NCBI GenBank assembly: GCA_013314775.1
Contig: JABUFB010000002.1
Coordinates: 1 to 64,000 of the forward strand
Source of the DNA: Armatimonadota bacterium
GTDB lineage: Bacteria > Armatimonadota > Zipacnadia > Zipacnadales > JABUFB01
Length of the DNA: 64,000 nucleotides
Reading direction: 5' to 3'
The notes beneath the pieces were generated by a model that was given only the letters and a program-made list of their open reading frames with translations, did not search any database and was not told where the DNA came from. Shown here one piece after another: positions 17,701 through 24,745 of this stretch (within the stretch, counting starts at the first letter, position 1; each line of letters begins with the position of its first letter). A program made the position numbers and the translations under genes.

Positions 17701-20284
17701 CAACGTTATTCCCTGGGGCTCCACGGTCACGGTTCGTGTCTGGGCGAGCGATCTTGCGGGCAACGAGATCCCGCAGGCGACACCAGTGGAGTGGAGTTAT
17801 GAGACCCAGGCCGATACCAGTGGCCCGGCCATGGACATCGCGGCGCTGGTGCCGGCTGCCGGCGCTACCAACGTGCCGATCGACACCAACATCTCCTTCC
17901 GGCTGACCGACGACCTTTCCGGCGTTGCGAAGCTGCCGAATGGCGACTGGGATGTCACGGTCTATATCAAGGTGGGCGCCGGTGGCGAGACGCAGGTCCC
18001 GTACGCCGACCTGCAGTTCACTGGTACCGCACGCGCACTGCGCGTCACCTACAACCCGCCGGCCGACTTCAGCTATGAAGACGTGGTTGCGGTGCGTGTG
18101 GTCGCGAAGGATGCGGCCGGCAATGCGCTTGGCGACGAGAGTCCGGTGATGGGCCTCAATAACGGGTTCGAATGGTCATTCACCTGTGTCTCTCCGCCGC
18201 GCTACCGCATCGCGGGGACCATCGTTGACCAGGACGGCAAGCCGCTGCCCGGCGTGGTCGTCACATCGTGGGAGGATGGACAGCAGCCCGAGGACGGTCA
18301 GCAGGTCACCACCGACGGTAATGGCACGTACATCGTGCAGATCCAGATCGGAGGCACGTTCAACCTGCGTCCGGAACTGCCCGAGTACACCTTCGAGCCC
18401 GCCGAGCGTCAGGTCGTGGTTGCCGGTAGCGACGTGGTCGATCAGGACTTCGTGGGAACCCTCCAGACGTACAGCATCAAGGGCAACATCGTCCTGGACG
18501 GCGCAGGCCTTGAGGGCGTAACCGTCTCCACGACCATCGGCGGCGCAACAGTGAGTGTGCTCACCGATGCCAATGGGGACTACGAGATACCGAACGTCCC
18601 CAGCGGACGGTACACGATAACGCCCGCGAAGGTCGGCTACACCTTCCGGCCGGGGGGACGAACGCGGGACCTCACGGGAGCAGACCTCGAGGGCATTGAC
18701 TTCGAGGCGGTCGCTAACACCTACAGCATTTCGGGGACCGTCCGCAACTGGGACGGCGAACGGATGGCGGGGGTGCGCATCTCCGACGGCACCCGCAGCA
18801 CCGTGACGAACGATAGCGGTGAATTCACTCTGGCCGACGTACCGTCGGGGACGGTGGAACTGACCGCCAGCAAGACTGGCTACAAGCTGCTTCCGGAGAG
18901 CCAGCAGGTGACGGTCCCGCCCGACGCGACCGCCGTTGACTTCACCGCATACGTCTCCTTCGCCAATAGCTTCCCGGCGGCGGATGACATCGTGAACATG
19001 ATCGGCGTGCCCTGCCACCCGGCGGACACCGACCCCGATGCGGTATTCGGGGAGCGCTCCGACGTGGTCCGGTGGAATCCGCTGGGCAGCCCGCCCGCCT
19101 ATGTGTTCGCCGGAGTGGGTACCCTGAACCAGGATGTTGTCAACGTTCAGCCTGGTCGCGGCTTCTTCGTGAGGCTGCGCAAGGCGGACCCGAACGATAA
19201 TACGAAGACGATCCCGAACCCCGATCTCGAGGTGGCAGGTCGCCCGGTCACGACCGCACGGCCGTTCACCTTGAGCCTGGGCCCGATCTGGAACATGGCA
19301 GCGAACCCGTACACCACCGCGCTGCCCTATGCGAACATCGTCCCTGCTACGCCGGATTCGGTCCGCAACTACGGTTACGTGTACGATGCGACGCTGCGCA
19401 ACTACCTGCTGGTCTCGTCACTGCCCGGCATCAACGTCGCGCGGACCCATATCCTGCCCTGGGAAGGTATCTGGCTGCGGACGAACGGCGGGGCGGCAAC
19501 CGTCAACATACAGGCTCCGGTCGGGACCAGCGATGCCCCGGCCAGCCCGCAGGCACTTGATCTCGGCAGGGACGGTTGGGCACTGCCCATCGTCGCCAGA
19601 GCGGGTGGCAGCATCGATACGACCACCGCTGTGGGCGTTGGTCCCGCGCTGTCTGGCGCCTTCCAGATCTACAACCCGCCCATGGCGCCTGGATCGGTGG
19701 ACGTGTTCATTCGCTCCGACGACGGAACCGCACTGGCGCAGGATGTGAAGCCGGACGTCACCGCCAACCCGGTCTGGACTCTGACTGTGGCTACGGATAT
19801 CCCGGGCGCCCAGGTTGAACTGAGCATGCCTGATCTGAGCCGCGTGCCCAACGACATGGGCGTTTACCTTACCGATCTGGAAACCGGCAAGCGCATGTAC
19901 GCGCGCACCATGACCAGCTACCGCTTCGAAGTGGGCGCCGCCGGCGGCAGCCGGGACTTCAAACTGGAGGTCGCGCCCAAGTCCGGTGCGGGCCTGGTCA
20001 TCACAGCAGCGGTGGCGACCGCCGGTGTTCAGGGAACAGTGGTCACGTACAACGTGTCCAAGGAGTGCCAGGTGACAGCGGACGTCCTGAACGTTGCGGG
20101 ACGGGTGGTTCGCACCCTTTGCTCCGCGAAGGATGCGGCCCCGGGTGTGAATACTCTGAGCTGGGACCTTACCAGCAGCCAGGGCACGCGCGTACCGTCC
20201 GGGCGTTACATGATCCGTATCAGCGCCGCGAGTGAAGATGGACAGCAGGTGACGGCCGTCACATCCGCAAACGTGAGCCGCTAG
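8735..20284 (+). CDS. Giant exported M6-type metalloprotease with FN3 and Ig repeats
   Basis: 3849 aa. ATG 8735 follows AAGGAGG (8721-8727) and opens a signal peptide (hydrophobic MGLLVAVLMLLPSVGALA, residues about 15-32). Residues 722-732 read HEICHNFGAGD, matching the HExxHxxGxxD zinc site of M6 (immune inhibitor A-like) peptidases, followed about 25 residues later by an APYTVMSFGG segment like the family's Met region. After an Ig-like stretch come eight fibronectin-like repeats (about 1370-2340), each ending in a 'YYWRVRTxDxxGxxSxWS' core (around residues 1475, 1595, 1715, 1842, 1961, 2072, 2193, 2323). Three Big_5-like Ig domains (about 2781, 2918, 3035), three carboxypeptidase-regulatory-like domains (about 3154, 3246, 3330) and the C-terminal module plus FlgD-like domain shared with the preceding gene follow. 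Probably cell-associated or secreted; the substrate is unknown. Confidence 0.88.
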   Translation: MAASTYRSRQSRVPMGLLVAVLMLLPSVGALARTVRIHLGEQRKSGIEFLMKQRGISRDAADRLVRQYELKNGNRILDYVDVPEGAQLDFWKVRNHPDPAKRVEFGGRGTIVDATSYLGRNYKELLFGLLNTSQRQEALALLKQARDTGFMIIPTALQAGPGTVKTAAAQTFTIGVIVPEFPHWIDMRPQGSGQAGVRSGTFYQSNVTTPPGVKVFPVRPGGGGDGGPLGGWNPSDTSIHNYNWEEWPGEYYADSPGGPINTSGMPLGLANNTSAWSGSSVTATTNTDGHPHYGGDVRPGSVYAESPLQLRQRLYDLFFNKALTSSLYTWFYNNTHAHISVEGSPSSIIGWIDDHHVLDRLPRGSSNYYAVQPGTPFYRPQDPNGPGIVRASLWQNGSTNGLTLFFRKDVDNLSLSQIQLTAFQTQDVDSATSGTQTGNMVIDISSSGRSTIYADPWDHRRWTITDSDWEFVDQGDATKRIDFVLARGYGWSCQVSGHAAELGSSPVTWNNASTGYRNQGQGCGDFPAYQPLPGVNVPRTLAYTGDTVSPRTATGVVNSDGTVGSQMGNRLMSFCYYAHNGSYGDPLFSTFSSSGSAYQLQTLRNSSGETDPIAGYVDDSRDRAPRFYPFDHDMRDHNFPNMGGYFGTSSSYHTDSQCWADVTQVMKDQGITYTNYDQLILMYPGANDNASGGESLNAGGFIAHSGNPIPVSTGAGVLLLAHEICHNFGAGDLYDLDFYTNNGTPPPSPRLVETWMMAPYTVMSFGGFRLDAWHKLNMGYATATNVLRDLGFTRIDQVEQTTADPVILKLPANPLSVYASKNPIKPAGFSGTQGDWDKLADPDQWQEYFLIENRNVMSGAYAGDRSPRGLYIYHIDHRAGQSREDWHAVKLVQADGREDLETVQTSQALTTDMLNGDPFPGSTANRFLTERSQRLINGRNSPTSWSNGVPDSGGATIMANTPTDSFVRVTNISGPETGPGGTPNAAGDPMTAFIYVEPAEVVVTGQTLIPAPPPGQTFFEVQQGTEDFPVLLLNLNNSGVYPNLSTNPVTINTLRVYEVGTSLQDGNIAVAKLYEDSNKSGALELGVDTLLKAATVTNDYIDFTNLGYTIQLNEDRNLIVAYDIAENAQTTPTVTVGAELTTHEFVVPNHPGAVQQRVRLTSAGPGIQVNGGDGYTFGDYRFPIPGASNRTARIVESPDTLTVDTFNLAPATAVQGSFDVPIMRLQLSVNHDAVTLSGIQVTQTGTAIGGTDVSIVRAYHDKAGNGVIDAGDTLLGEAAVIGPTQAGVANIGGLSFDVTDLAQQHIILAVNITPDATAAATVQLQLQAACMTLQQNPTDLFPDQVDYSNFPHTHADAPNPVTQIIPGNRPPYAPPPPNHAVYGSDWSPRGGVSVEDQQPVCTFPRARGISAAPPNDDPDPDTTYDTADLMSYQVQFSTDPTFASIVRTETISPPHANADVLTFQVGAALAPAQYYWRVRTIDTQGAQSPWSAPAAVFVVANRPTPPTGPFSPVSVPPGSGNTVVSVAQPTYSWTLGTDVETPPSQMRTIVQVDDNADFSSPLFEAWSQPGATTSAGWVVQAGVGSGSDVLTRGVHYYWRAQSLDGANTVSGWTTATLDFRVGENLQPTAPQPPFSPADDQVVTSANPTLTWGASSDPDPEDSPSNFTYYVQLDDDSDWTDPNLFEGQVDPPIAGSPISLSLTPAIMPVPLADNGHYFWRVRTRDRAGVDGTISDWTATLSFYVNTQNDPPKAPTTGFSPVNATRISDTTPDLSCDPTVDPDPPNNPDPAGQVAGYQFRLKYEPADPGTWNPDADFDYQYTSGTNQAAVTTPLTDPLPNGRWYWAVRARDDYGAWSPWSVPLYFRLNRPPTPPPTPGPTPDTDWVPADGAAVIPTPTCQFPPGDDPDETDDPSNLTYRVEFSQDAAFDTVFAANIYTVLPNPNDLSVVSFQVTNALATGTWYWRVQAFDQAGATSAYSQVHSFLVDNPPSPPQAPFAPSGNSDAGRFPVYEWVIGADPDPADLPATLITVIEVDDNIDFTSPEYGGEVDSAPGADSLDSFAAGLTELRPGVTYYWRAKTRDQAGLESGWSPVQSFVVIDNTAPDPPRNMWPNSGQETDQLKPIIYWDAATDPDDAPDVLRYEIQLDDNGDWSDANVWEGTALGTDIRALDGRVFVEVDSTTQPANEPLKDNTLYYYRIRTIDPANQTSDWSTVQNFWVNSENNPPEAPATGFSPSNGEVVFNLPAVLRCNHAFDPDPYDPTWPGGPYLTYIYQLRRDSAPTDASFTYQYTVVASTPPNVQAQVQAIVTGDLGDDDPNHEHPWYWRVRAVDDQGAQSPWSSVQYFYLDTGNQPPTLSPSGSYTQALTPKYGNIAPPTHFSFEVVYADAENDAPIDIDWGGQTGAVWLELDGDPTKRIAMRKLDDTDNNYVDGVTYIAGLNADDPLLGIGTHRFTFYTAGWMVQWPPLPPVTPPPNFNLWGQGPIIGTASGVAFTDGAWDAAAIPDPGTPPDVVVDAGYEEGLDVIRVQLTDTDKAGRGQIQVTLYTDPGKSPMDVETLTLTEDLGQPAGTFRGQMAVLGRAEQPGDPELSLPDGDPGRVLNVIAGASGNLVTVQYQDPDEGADFPASMQRDISTDTALVVDTTAPPAVPDATLQLATGANAYGNSDGQSIDVSWAGYLQAGPPYEQVDIVGYELYLSDTGPFDVDVNGGVVFNPANAAVLVATLSPNQTSYTVTGSEPSLVGAGIAIDPNQTYHVAVVPVDEVPNRDVPVSSKAVTTADTQHPVLFDESPTDGSVEVPLATPISFRLEDPGTGIDESTLQVLVRRAPTGSPAGTGTWYDINADPFGLGWQRTVSGTLADRTYTFNYAPGDPNADSFFALNQRVEVQVICDDLEGNTLDTWAPVPPFTRLWTYNTKSDLNPPQVTNLSPADGATNVLPTTPITFHVTDDIAGVDTSTIMLQVNGQPIGAAQGLVIDDTDPLNVAVSYPAPTANVIPWGSTVTVRVWASDLAGNEIPQATPVEWSYETQADTSGPAMDIAALVPAAGATNVPIDTNISFRLTDDLSGVAKLPNGDWDVTVYIKVGAGGETQVPYADLQFTGTARALRVTYNPPADFSYEDVVAVRVVAKDAAGNALGDESPVMGLNNGFEWSFTCVSPPRYRIAGTIVDQDGKPLPGVVVTSWEDGQQPEDGQQVTTDGNGTYIVQIQIGGTFNLRPELPEYTFEPAERQVVVAGSDVVDQDFVGTLQTYSIKGNIVLDGAGLEGVTVSTTIGGATVSVLTDANGDYEIPNVPSGRYTITPAKVGYTFRPGGRTRDLTGADLEGIDFEAVANTYSISGTVRNWDGERMAGVRISDGTRSTVTNDSGEFTLADVPSGTVELTASKTGYKLLPESQQVTVPPDATAVDFTAYVSFANSFPAADDIVNMIGVPCHPADTDPDAVFGERSDVVRWNPLGSPPAYVFAGVGTLNQDVVNVQPGRGFFVRLRKADPNDNTKTIPNPDLEVAGRPVTTARPFTLSLGPIWNMAANPYTTALPYANIVPATPDSVRNYGYVYDATLRNYLLVSSLPGINVARTHILPWEGIWLRTNGGAATVNIQAPVGTSDAPASPQALDLGRDGWALPIVARAGGSIDTTTAVGVGPALSGAFQIYNPPMAPGSVDVFIRSDDGTALAQDVKPDVTANPVWTLTVATDIPGAQVELSMPDLSRVPNDMGVYLTDLETGKRMYARTMTSYRFEVGAAGGSRDFKLEVAPKSGAGLVITAAVATAGVQGTVVTYNVSKECQVTADVLNVAGRVVRTLCSAKDAAPGVNTLSWDLTSSQGTRVPSGRYMIRISAASEDGQQVTAVTSANVSR

Positions 20285-20367
20285 CGTTGCCGAACGCATG
20301 GTTCGCCCGGGCCGGCGCGTCTGTGTCGGGTCGGCCCGGGACGCACAACCTGAGGAGAGATAACCAG

Positions 20368-20814
20368 ATGCACAGCACCCGCCTGATGAAACTGTTCGCA
20401 GCAGCATGCCTCGTAGCCCTGGCTGTTCCTCTGGCGCTCAGCGGATGTGGGGGAGACGACGCCGCCCCGAACGCGAACGAAGACACGGGCATTGTGCGCG
20501 GGCGCACGATTGATGCGCGCACCGCGCTGGGCCTTGGGAATGTCCAGGTCGCAATAGGCAATAGGATCGTCTCCGGCGGCCAGACCCAGTTCGTGCAGGC
20601 GGGAGCCGCCTTCTCCACGACCCCCAATGGCGACTATGAGATCACGGGAATCCCGCCCGGCACCTACAACACTTTGCGCGTTACTCCGTCCCAGCAGCTC
20701 TACGGTCCACAGCCGGACCAGACGGTGAACATCACCATCGCGGCCGGCCAAATCGTCGTGTTGGCGCCCGTGCTTATTGTCGATGGCCAGCCGCCGCAAC
20801 CGGCCCAAAACTAA
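20368..20814 (+). CDS. Small lipoprotein with carboxypeptidase-regulatory-like fold
   Basis: 148 aa. A basic, hydrophobic leader ends in a lipobox (L-S-G-C, Cys at residue 28), so it should be lipid-anchored. The mature part has the 'G-x-V-x-G-R-T-I-D-A' start and 'P-N-G-D-Y-E-I-T-G-I-P-P-G-T-Y' core of carboxypeptidase-regulatory/Cna-B-like domains, the same fold that is repeated three times in each preceding giant protein. ATG 20368 follows GAGGAGA at 20352-20358. It lies 83 bases after the M6 giant and before two hairpins, so it may be the last gene of that unit. Function unknown. Confidence 0.8.
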   Translation: MHSTRLMKLFAAACLVALAVPLALSGCGGDDAAPNANEDTGIVRGRTIDARTALGLGNVQVAIGNRIVSGGQTQFVQAGAAFSTTPNGDYEITGIPPGTYNTLRVTPSQQLYGPQPDQTVNITIAAGQIVVLAPVLIVDGQPPQPAQN

Positions 20815-20835
20815 TAGACGGTGGTCTCCGCCATT

Positions 20836-20872
20836 GGGCAGCGCTACAAGGGTCGCGTCAGCTGCGCTGCCC
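20836..20872 (+). repeat. Inverted repeat after the lipoprotein gene
   Basis: GGGCAGCGC (20836-20844) and GCGCTGCCC (20864-20872) can pair over a 19-base loop just after the lipoprotein stop. No T-run follows; it may act with the next hairpin as a transcript end. Confidence 0.45.
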
Positions 20873-20913
20873 TTGGACATCGCTGGTAACCACGCGGCGG
20901 ATCGCCTTGCTGA

Positions 20914-20942
20914 CAGCGCCGTCTTGCCATAGGACGGCGCTG
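20914..20942 (+). terminator. Probable terminator hairpin
   Basis: CAGCGCCGTC (20914-20923) and GACGGCGCTG (20933-20942) form a 10-bp stem with a 9-base loop, directly before the next start codon at 20954. The following bases contain only a short TTT, so this is a terminator by position and stability. Confidence 0.5.
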
Positions 20943-20953
20943 ACGCCTTTACG

Positions 20954-22108
20954 ATGAGGGGCGCTCCTGTGCGCAGATCGGCCACTTCACTTGTCCTGGC
21001 TACGGTTCTTCTCGCCTCGTGCAGTCTGTGTGCGGCCGACTGGCCCGTGGCATGCCACGACCTCGCGCGGACGGGCATCGCCGAGGGGGCTGGGCCTGCG
21101 GGCACAGAGGTCGTCTGGGCCACCGAACTGGGCGCAAGTGTGGATGGGTCGCCCATCGTCGTGGGCGAGACTGTCTATGTGGGGACGTCAGCCGGCAGGT
21201 TTGCTGCCTTGTCCCGCGCGGATGGTTCGGTCCTTTGGACCCGGGACACCGGCGGCCCGATTACCGGCGCAGCCTGCGTGGCCGGGGATCGCGTATTCAT
21301 CGGCTGCGGGAACGGCATGGTGCATGCTTTGCGCACCGACACAGGGGAGCCTATTTGGAGCCACCGCACAAGTCGACCGGTGCTTGGTGCTCTCGTCGCA
21401 CTGGATGACGCGGTGATCATCGGCAGTATCGATGGGACATTGCGCTCGGTCAACGCATCAGACGGCCGGCTCCGCTGGATCATTGAGCCTGCCGGAGCCA
21501 TCAGCGCGCCCCCTGCGGTTCGAGACGGGATTGTCTACTATGGCGATGAGGCCGGGCTGGTCTGTGCCCGTCGCGCCTCGGACGGCTCGCTTGTCTGGCA
21601 GGCCAAGGTGGCTGGAAGCATTGTGGGGGCCCCCACGCTCGTGGGTGAACGCCTGTACGTGCCGCTGATGAGTTTCAGCGCGCTCTCCCCGCCGGCCACT
21701 GAGTTCATCTGCGCCTTTGACGCCGGGGATGGTGCGCGTCCCTGGCGTATCCAGAAGCCCCAGGCCCAGTCGGTAATGGGATCGCCTGCGATCCTGGACA
21801 CCACCCTGTGGGCATTTGTGGTCGAGGGCTACACATCCTCCGGCATCCTGCGGGGACTGAACCTCGAGACCGGAGAGCAGATTGTCGAGACCAAGTTCGG
21901 GACGTTGGTTGTGGATGGCGCGCTGGCGGTCGCCGACGGCAACCTGTACTTCGCCGCCCAGGATGGCCGGCTCTACATCTGCGACGCCCGGACCGGCGCC
22001 GTCCGCACCAGGCTCCCCCTCGGGGGCCCGATTTTCTCATCTCCCGCCATTTCTGACGGTCTGCTCTACGTGGGCTGCCAGGACGGGAAGCTGTACTGCG
22101 TCAGGTAG
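20954..22108 (+). CDS. PQQ-like beta-propeller lipoprotein (BamB-like)
   Basis: 384 aa with seven or so PQQ/BamB-type propeller blades, each with a 'G-x-V-x-A-L-x-x-x-x-G-x-x-x-W' pattern, for example RFAALSRADGSVLW and MVHALRTDTGEPIW. The leader ends in L-A-S-C (Cys23), a plausible lipobox. Such proteins are periplasmic or surface scaffolds, or bind PQQ in dehydrogenases; no dehydrogenase partner or PQQ-synthesis gene is nearby, so a scaffold role is likelier. It does not sit in a bam operon, so the bamB symbol is not justified. The next gene has its own promoter. Confidence 0.82.
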   Translation: MRGAPVRRSATSLVLATVLLASCSLCAADWPVACHDLARTGIAEGAGPAGTEVVWATELGASVDGSPIVVGETVYVGTSAGRFAALSRADGSVLWTRDTGGPITGAACVAGDRVFIGCGNGMVHALRTDTGEPIWSHRTSRPVLGALVALDDAVIIGSIDGTLRSVNASDGRLRWIIEPAGAISAPPAVRDGIVYYGDEAGLVCARRASDGSLVWQAKVAGSIVGAPTLVGERLYVPLMSFSALSPPATEFICAFDAGDGARPWRIQKPQAQSVMGSPAILDTTLWAFVVEGYTSSGILRGLNLETGEQIVETKFGTLVVDGALAVADGNLYFAAQDGRLYICDARTGAVRTRLPLGGPIFSSPAISDGLLYVGCQDGKLYCVR

Positions 22109-22136
22109 CCCGCGCCATAACCGCGCCGTTGTTTCG

Positions 22137-22145
22137 TGCTATAAT
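22137..22145 (+). promoter_or_regulatory. Extended -10 promoter for mnmE
   Basis: TGCTATAAT is a consensus extended -10 element; no good -35 is visible, which is typical of extended -10 promoters. It ends 42 bases before the mnmE start. Confidence 0.6.
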
Positions 22146-22187
22146 CCCCCCGTCTCTCACCAGCCATGTACCGGACTGCGCAAGACT

Positions 22188-23579
22188 ATGGAACTCCACG
22201 GGTTCGAAGATACCATCGCTGCAATCGCCACTCCGCCGGGTGTGAGCGGGATCGGGATCGTGCGCGTAAGCGGGCCGGAGGCTCTGGTCATCGCGGACCG
22301 CATATTCAGGCCCGCCACACCGGGAAAGATTCCATCCAGACTGCGCACGTTCAGCACTCGTTACGGGCACATCATTGACGCGGATGGCGCTGTGGTGGAT
22401 GAGGTCATTCTGACCGTCATGCGAGCTCCACGCACATACACCACCCAGGACGTGGTCGAGATCAACTGTCACGGGGGCGTGATCCCGGTCCGCAAGACGC
22501 TGGAACTGGTCCTCTCCTGCGGCGCGCGCCTGGCTGACCCGGGGGAGTTCACCAAGCGCGCCTTCTACTTCGGGCGCATCGACCTCGCCCAGGCCGAAGC
22601 TGTCGCAGATCTCGTGAACGCTCGCACCGACGAAGCCCGCCGCGCTGCAGTGGATCAGCTCCAGGGTCGCTTCTCGCAGAGCGTCAACGCAATGCGCGAG
22701 ACAATCATCGATCTGCTGGCGGCACTGGAGGCCGCACTGGATTATGGGGACGAGGGGCTCGATCTCCTGACGCCCGAGCAGATCACCGCCGCCTGCGACG
22801 ATCTTGAGCGCCAGCTTTCGGAGCTGATCGCCTCCGCTGACCTCGGGCGCCCGCTTCGAGAAGGCGTGCGTGCAGCCATCGTCGGCAGGCCGAACGTGGG
22901 CAAGTCAAGCCTGCTCAACGCACTCCTCGGGCAGGAGCGAGCCATCGTCACGCCCATCCCGGGCACAACGCGAGATGTGGTTGAGGACAGCATCAACGTC
23001 GCCGGTGTGACGCTGACCCTTTCCGACACTGCGGGCTTGCGCGCCACTCACGACCCCGTGGAAACGGCGGGTGTTGCGCGCGCCCGAGCTGAGATCGATC
23101 GTGCAGACCTTGTTCTGCTAGTTATGGACGGGTCCGAGCCCCTGAGCGAAGCCGACCTTGAGCTTTTTGCCACCGTGCCCCAATCCAGTACTATTCTTGT
23201 TGTAAACAAAGACGATCTTCCGGCGGGCATTGAGAAAGACGCGCTTGAGCGCTGGGGGAGCCGGCCGGTGGTGTGGGTGTCTGCCGAACGCGGCACCGGA
23301 CTGGATGCACTGAAGAGCGCGATCAGTGACATGATCTGGTCCGGGCGAAGTCTCCAGTCCTCCGGCGTGATCGTCACGAACCTGCGCCACAAGCTGGCAC
23401 TGGAACGTGCGCGCGACGCAGTCGCGGCCGGCCGAAAAGCGGTTTCCGACGGTCTCACCGAGGAGTACGTTGCGTCCGATCTGCGCCAAGCGCTGGACGC
23501 TCTGGCTGACATCGTCGGCCTCACACTGAGCACCGAAATCATCAATCGCGTTTTCGAGAATTTCTGCATTGGCAAGTGA
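22188..23579 (+). CDS. mnmE: tRNA modification GTPase MnmE (TrmE)
   Basis: Works with MnmG to install (carboxymethyl)aminomethyl groups at C5 of wobble uridine in tRNAs, using 5,10-methylene-THF. 463 aa, the usual length. The N-terminal tetrahydrofolate-binding domain starts with DTIAAIATPPGVSGIGIVR; the G domain is inserted in the helical domain with P-loop GRPNVGKSS (from residue 233), switch-II DTAGLR (280-285) and an N-K-x-D-type specificity motif (NKDD). The protein ends in CIGK, the conserved C-terminal motif with the functional cysteine. ATG 22188 gives the standard N-terminus; an upstream in-frame extension through the preceding gene is not coding. It depends on folate cofactors, as do several minus-strand genes further right. 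Confidence 0.97.
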   Translation: MELHGFEDTIAAIATPPGVSGIGIVRVSGPEALVIADRIFRPATPGKIPSRLRTFSTRYGHIIDADGAVVDEVILTVMRAPRTYTTQDVVEINCHGGVIPVRKTLELVLSCGARLADPGEFTKRAFYFGRIDLAQAEAVADLVNARTDEARRAAVDQLQGRFSQSVNAMRETIIDLLAALEAALDYGDEGLDLLTPEQITAACDDLERQLSELIASADLGRPLREGVRAAIVGRPNVGKSSLLNALLGQERAIVTPIPGTTRDVVEDSINVAGVTLTLSDTAGLRATHDPVETAGVARARAEIDRADLVLLVMDGSEPLSEADLELFATVPQSSTILVVNKDDLPAGIEKDALERWGSRPVVWVSAERGTGLDALKSAISDMIWSGRSLQSSGVIVTNLRHKLALERARDAVAAGRKAVSDGLTEEYVASDLRQALDALADIVGLTLSTEIINRVFENFCIGK

Positions 23580-23612
23580 ACTCCGCTACGGCTGGACGAC
23601 GGGAGAATACCC

Positions 23613-24722
23613 ATGACGACCTTTCGCGTTGGCGTGACGGGCATCGGGTATATGGGGCAACTTGAGGCCCGCATCTGCAGCGAGATGCCGGCGTTCGAGG
23701 TCGTTGCTCTGCACAATAGGACGCCCGAGAAAGCATCCGCTCTCGCGCGGGAGCTTGGATGCGTTGCATATGAGACGCTGCAGGAGATGCTGGAGCAGGC
23801 GAAACTAGACGCACTCATTGTGGCCACACCGAACAACGCGCACCTTGAGCCGGTTACGGCCGCGGCAGCGCACGGGGTACACGTGTTCCTCGAGAAGCCC
23901 ATGGGCCTGCATGTCGCCGAGTGCCGTGAGATGATCCGGGCGGCGGAGGCGGCCGGTGTCGTCCTCTTCATGGGCCACCCGCAGCGCTTCATGGACGGCG
24001 TGCGCCGGGCGAGGCAGGCCGTGGTCGATGGGCTGATTGGGCGACCGGTGGCGCTCCGGGTTGAACGGGTCTTCTGGGTGGATATGGATCATCAGGCACC
24101 AGGTTGGAAGACCCGGCGCAGCCTTTCGGGTGGGCACCTGTTCCACCACATCCACGAGATCGACACCGCACGCTGGATACTGGGTGACGTCGCCAGCGTC
24201 TACGCCCAGATGGGCAACCTCGCCCACGAAGCCGGCGGCTGCGAAGCTGAGGATGATGTGGTTCAGGTCGCCGTGCAGTATTCCCAGGGAACCCTGGGCA
24301 CCTTTGAGTTCGGTTCGGCCTACCGCAATCGCAGCCACTTCCTGCGCATTGACGGCAGCGAGGGCACCATCGTCGTCAACTGGAGCGCGGGCGAGGGTGG
24401 GCAGGTGTCGATTACTGTCGGCAAGGACACCCGGCTGCATCCGATGTACGACGACCCGGATTGCCGCCAGTCCGCGGCCGATGTGTACGCAGCAATGGCG
24501 AGAGGGATCGTGCACGGCAGCGACAAGTGGGGTGCCCCGCTTTTCCTGCGCAAGCTGGTGGAGCGCGAACTAGAGTGCTTCCACCGTGTGCTTGACACTG
24601 GAGAGATCGAACCCGAGCTGCGCGGGCTGTTGGCTGTGGATGGACTGCGCAGCGTGGAGATCGCTCAGGCGGCGTGCATTAGCGCCGCGCAGCGACGGAT
24701 TGTGGACATCCCGCTTCCCTGA
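23613..24722 (+). CDS. Gfo/Idh/MocA-family oxidoreductase
   Basis: 369 aa NAD(P)-dependent dehydrogenase acting on sugars, inositols or their derivatives. Rossmann start VGVTGIGYMGQ, then the family EKP motif (E94-K95-P96) and the C-terminal alpha/beta domain with an 'H-x-x-x-H-E-I-D' segment (HHIHEIDTARW) where the catalytic His/Asp usually lie. GGGAG lies before ATG 23613. It is 33 bases after mnmE and 23 bases before an SGNH hydrolase, probably co-transcribed. The substrate cannot be read from sequence. Confidence 0.9.
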   Translation: MTTFRVGVTGIGYMGQLEARICSEMPAFEVVALHNRTPEKASALARELGCVAYETLQEMLEQAKLDALIVATPNNAHLEPVTAAAAHGVHVFLEKPMGLHVAECREMIRAAEAAGVVLFMGHPQRFMDGVRRARQAVVDGLIGRPVALRVERVFWVDMDHQAPGWKTRRSLSGGHLFHHIHEIDTARWILGDVASVYAQMGNLAHEAGGCEAEDDVVQVAVQYSQGTLGTFEFGSAYRNRSHFLRIDGSEGTIVVNWSAGEGGQVSITVGKDTRLHPMYDDPDCRQSAADVYAAMARGIVHGSDKWGAPLFLRKLVERELECFHRVLDTGEIEPELRGLLAVDGLRSVEIAQAACISAAQRRIVDIPLP

Positions 24723-24745
24723 TAGGGATCGGAGGGTGTGCACAG

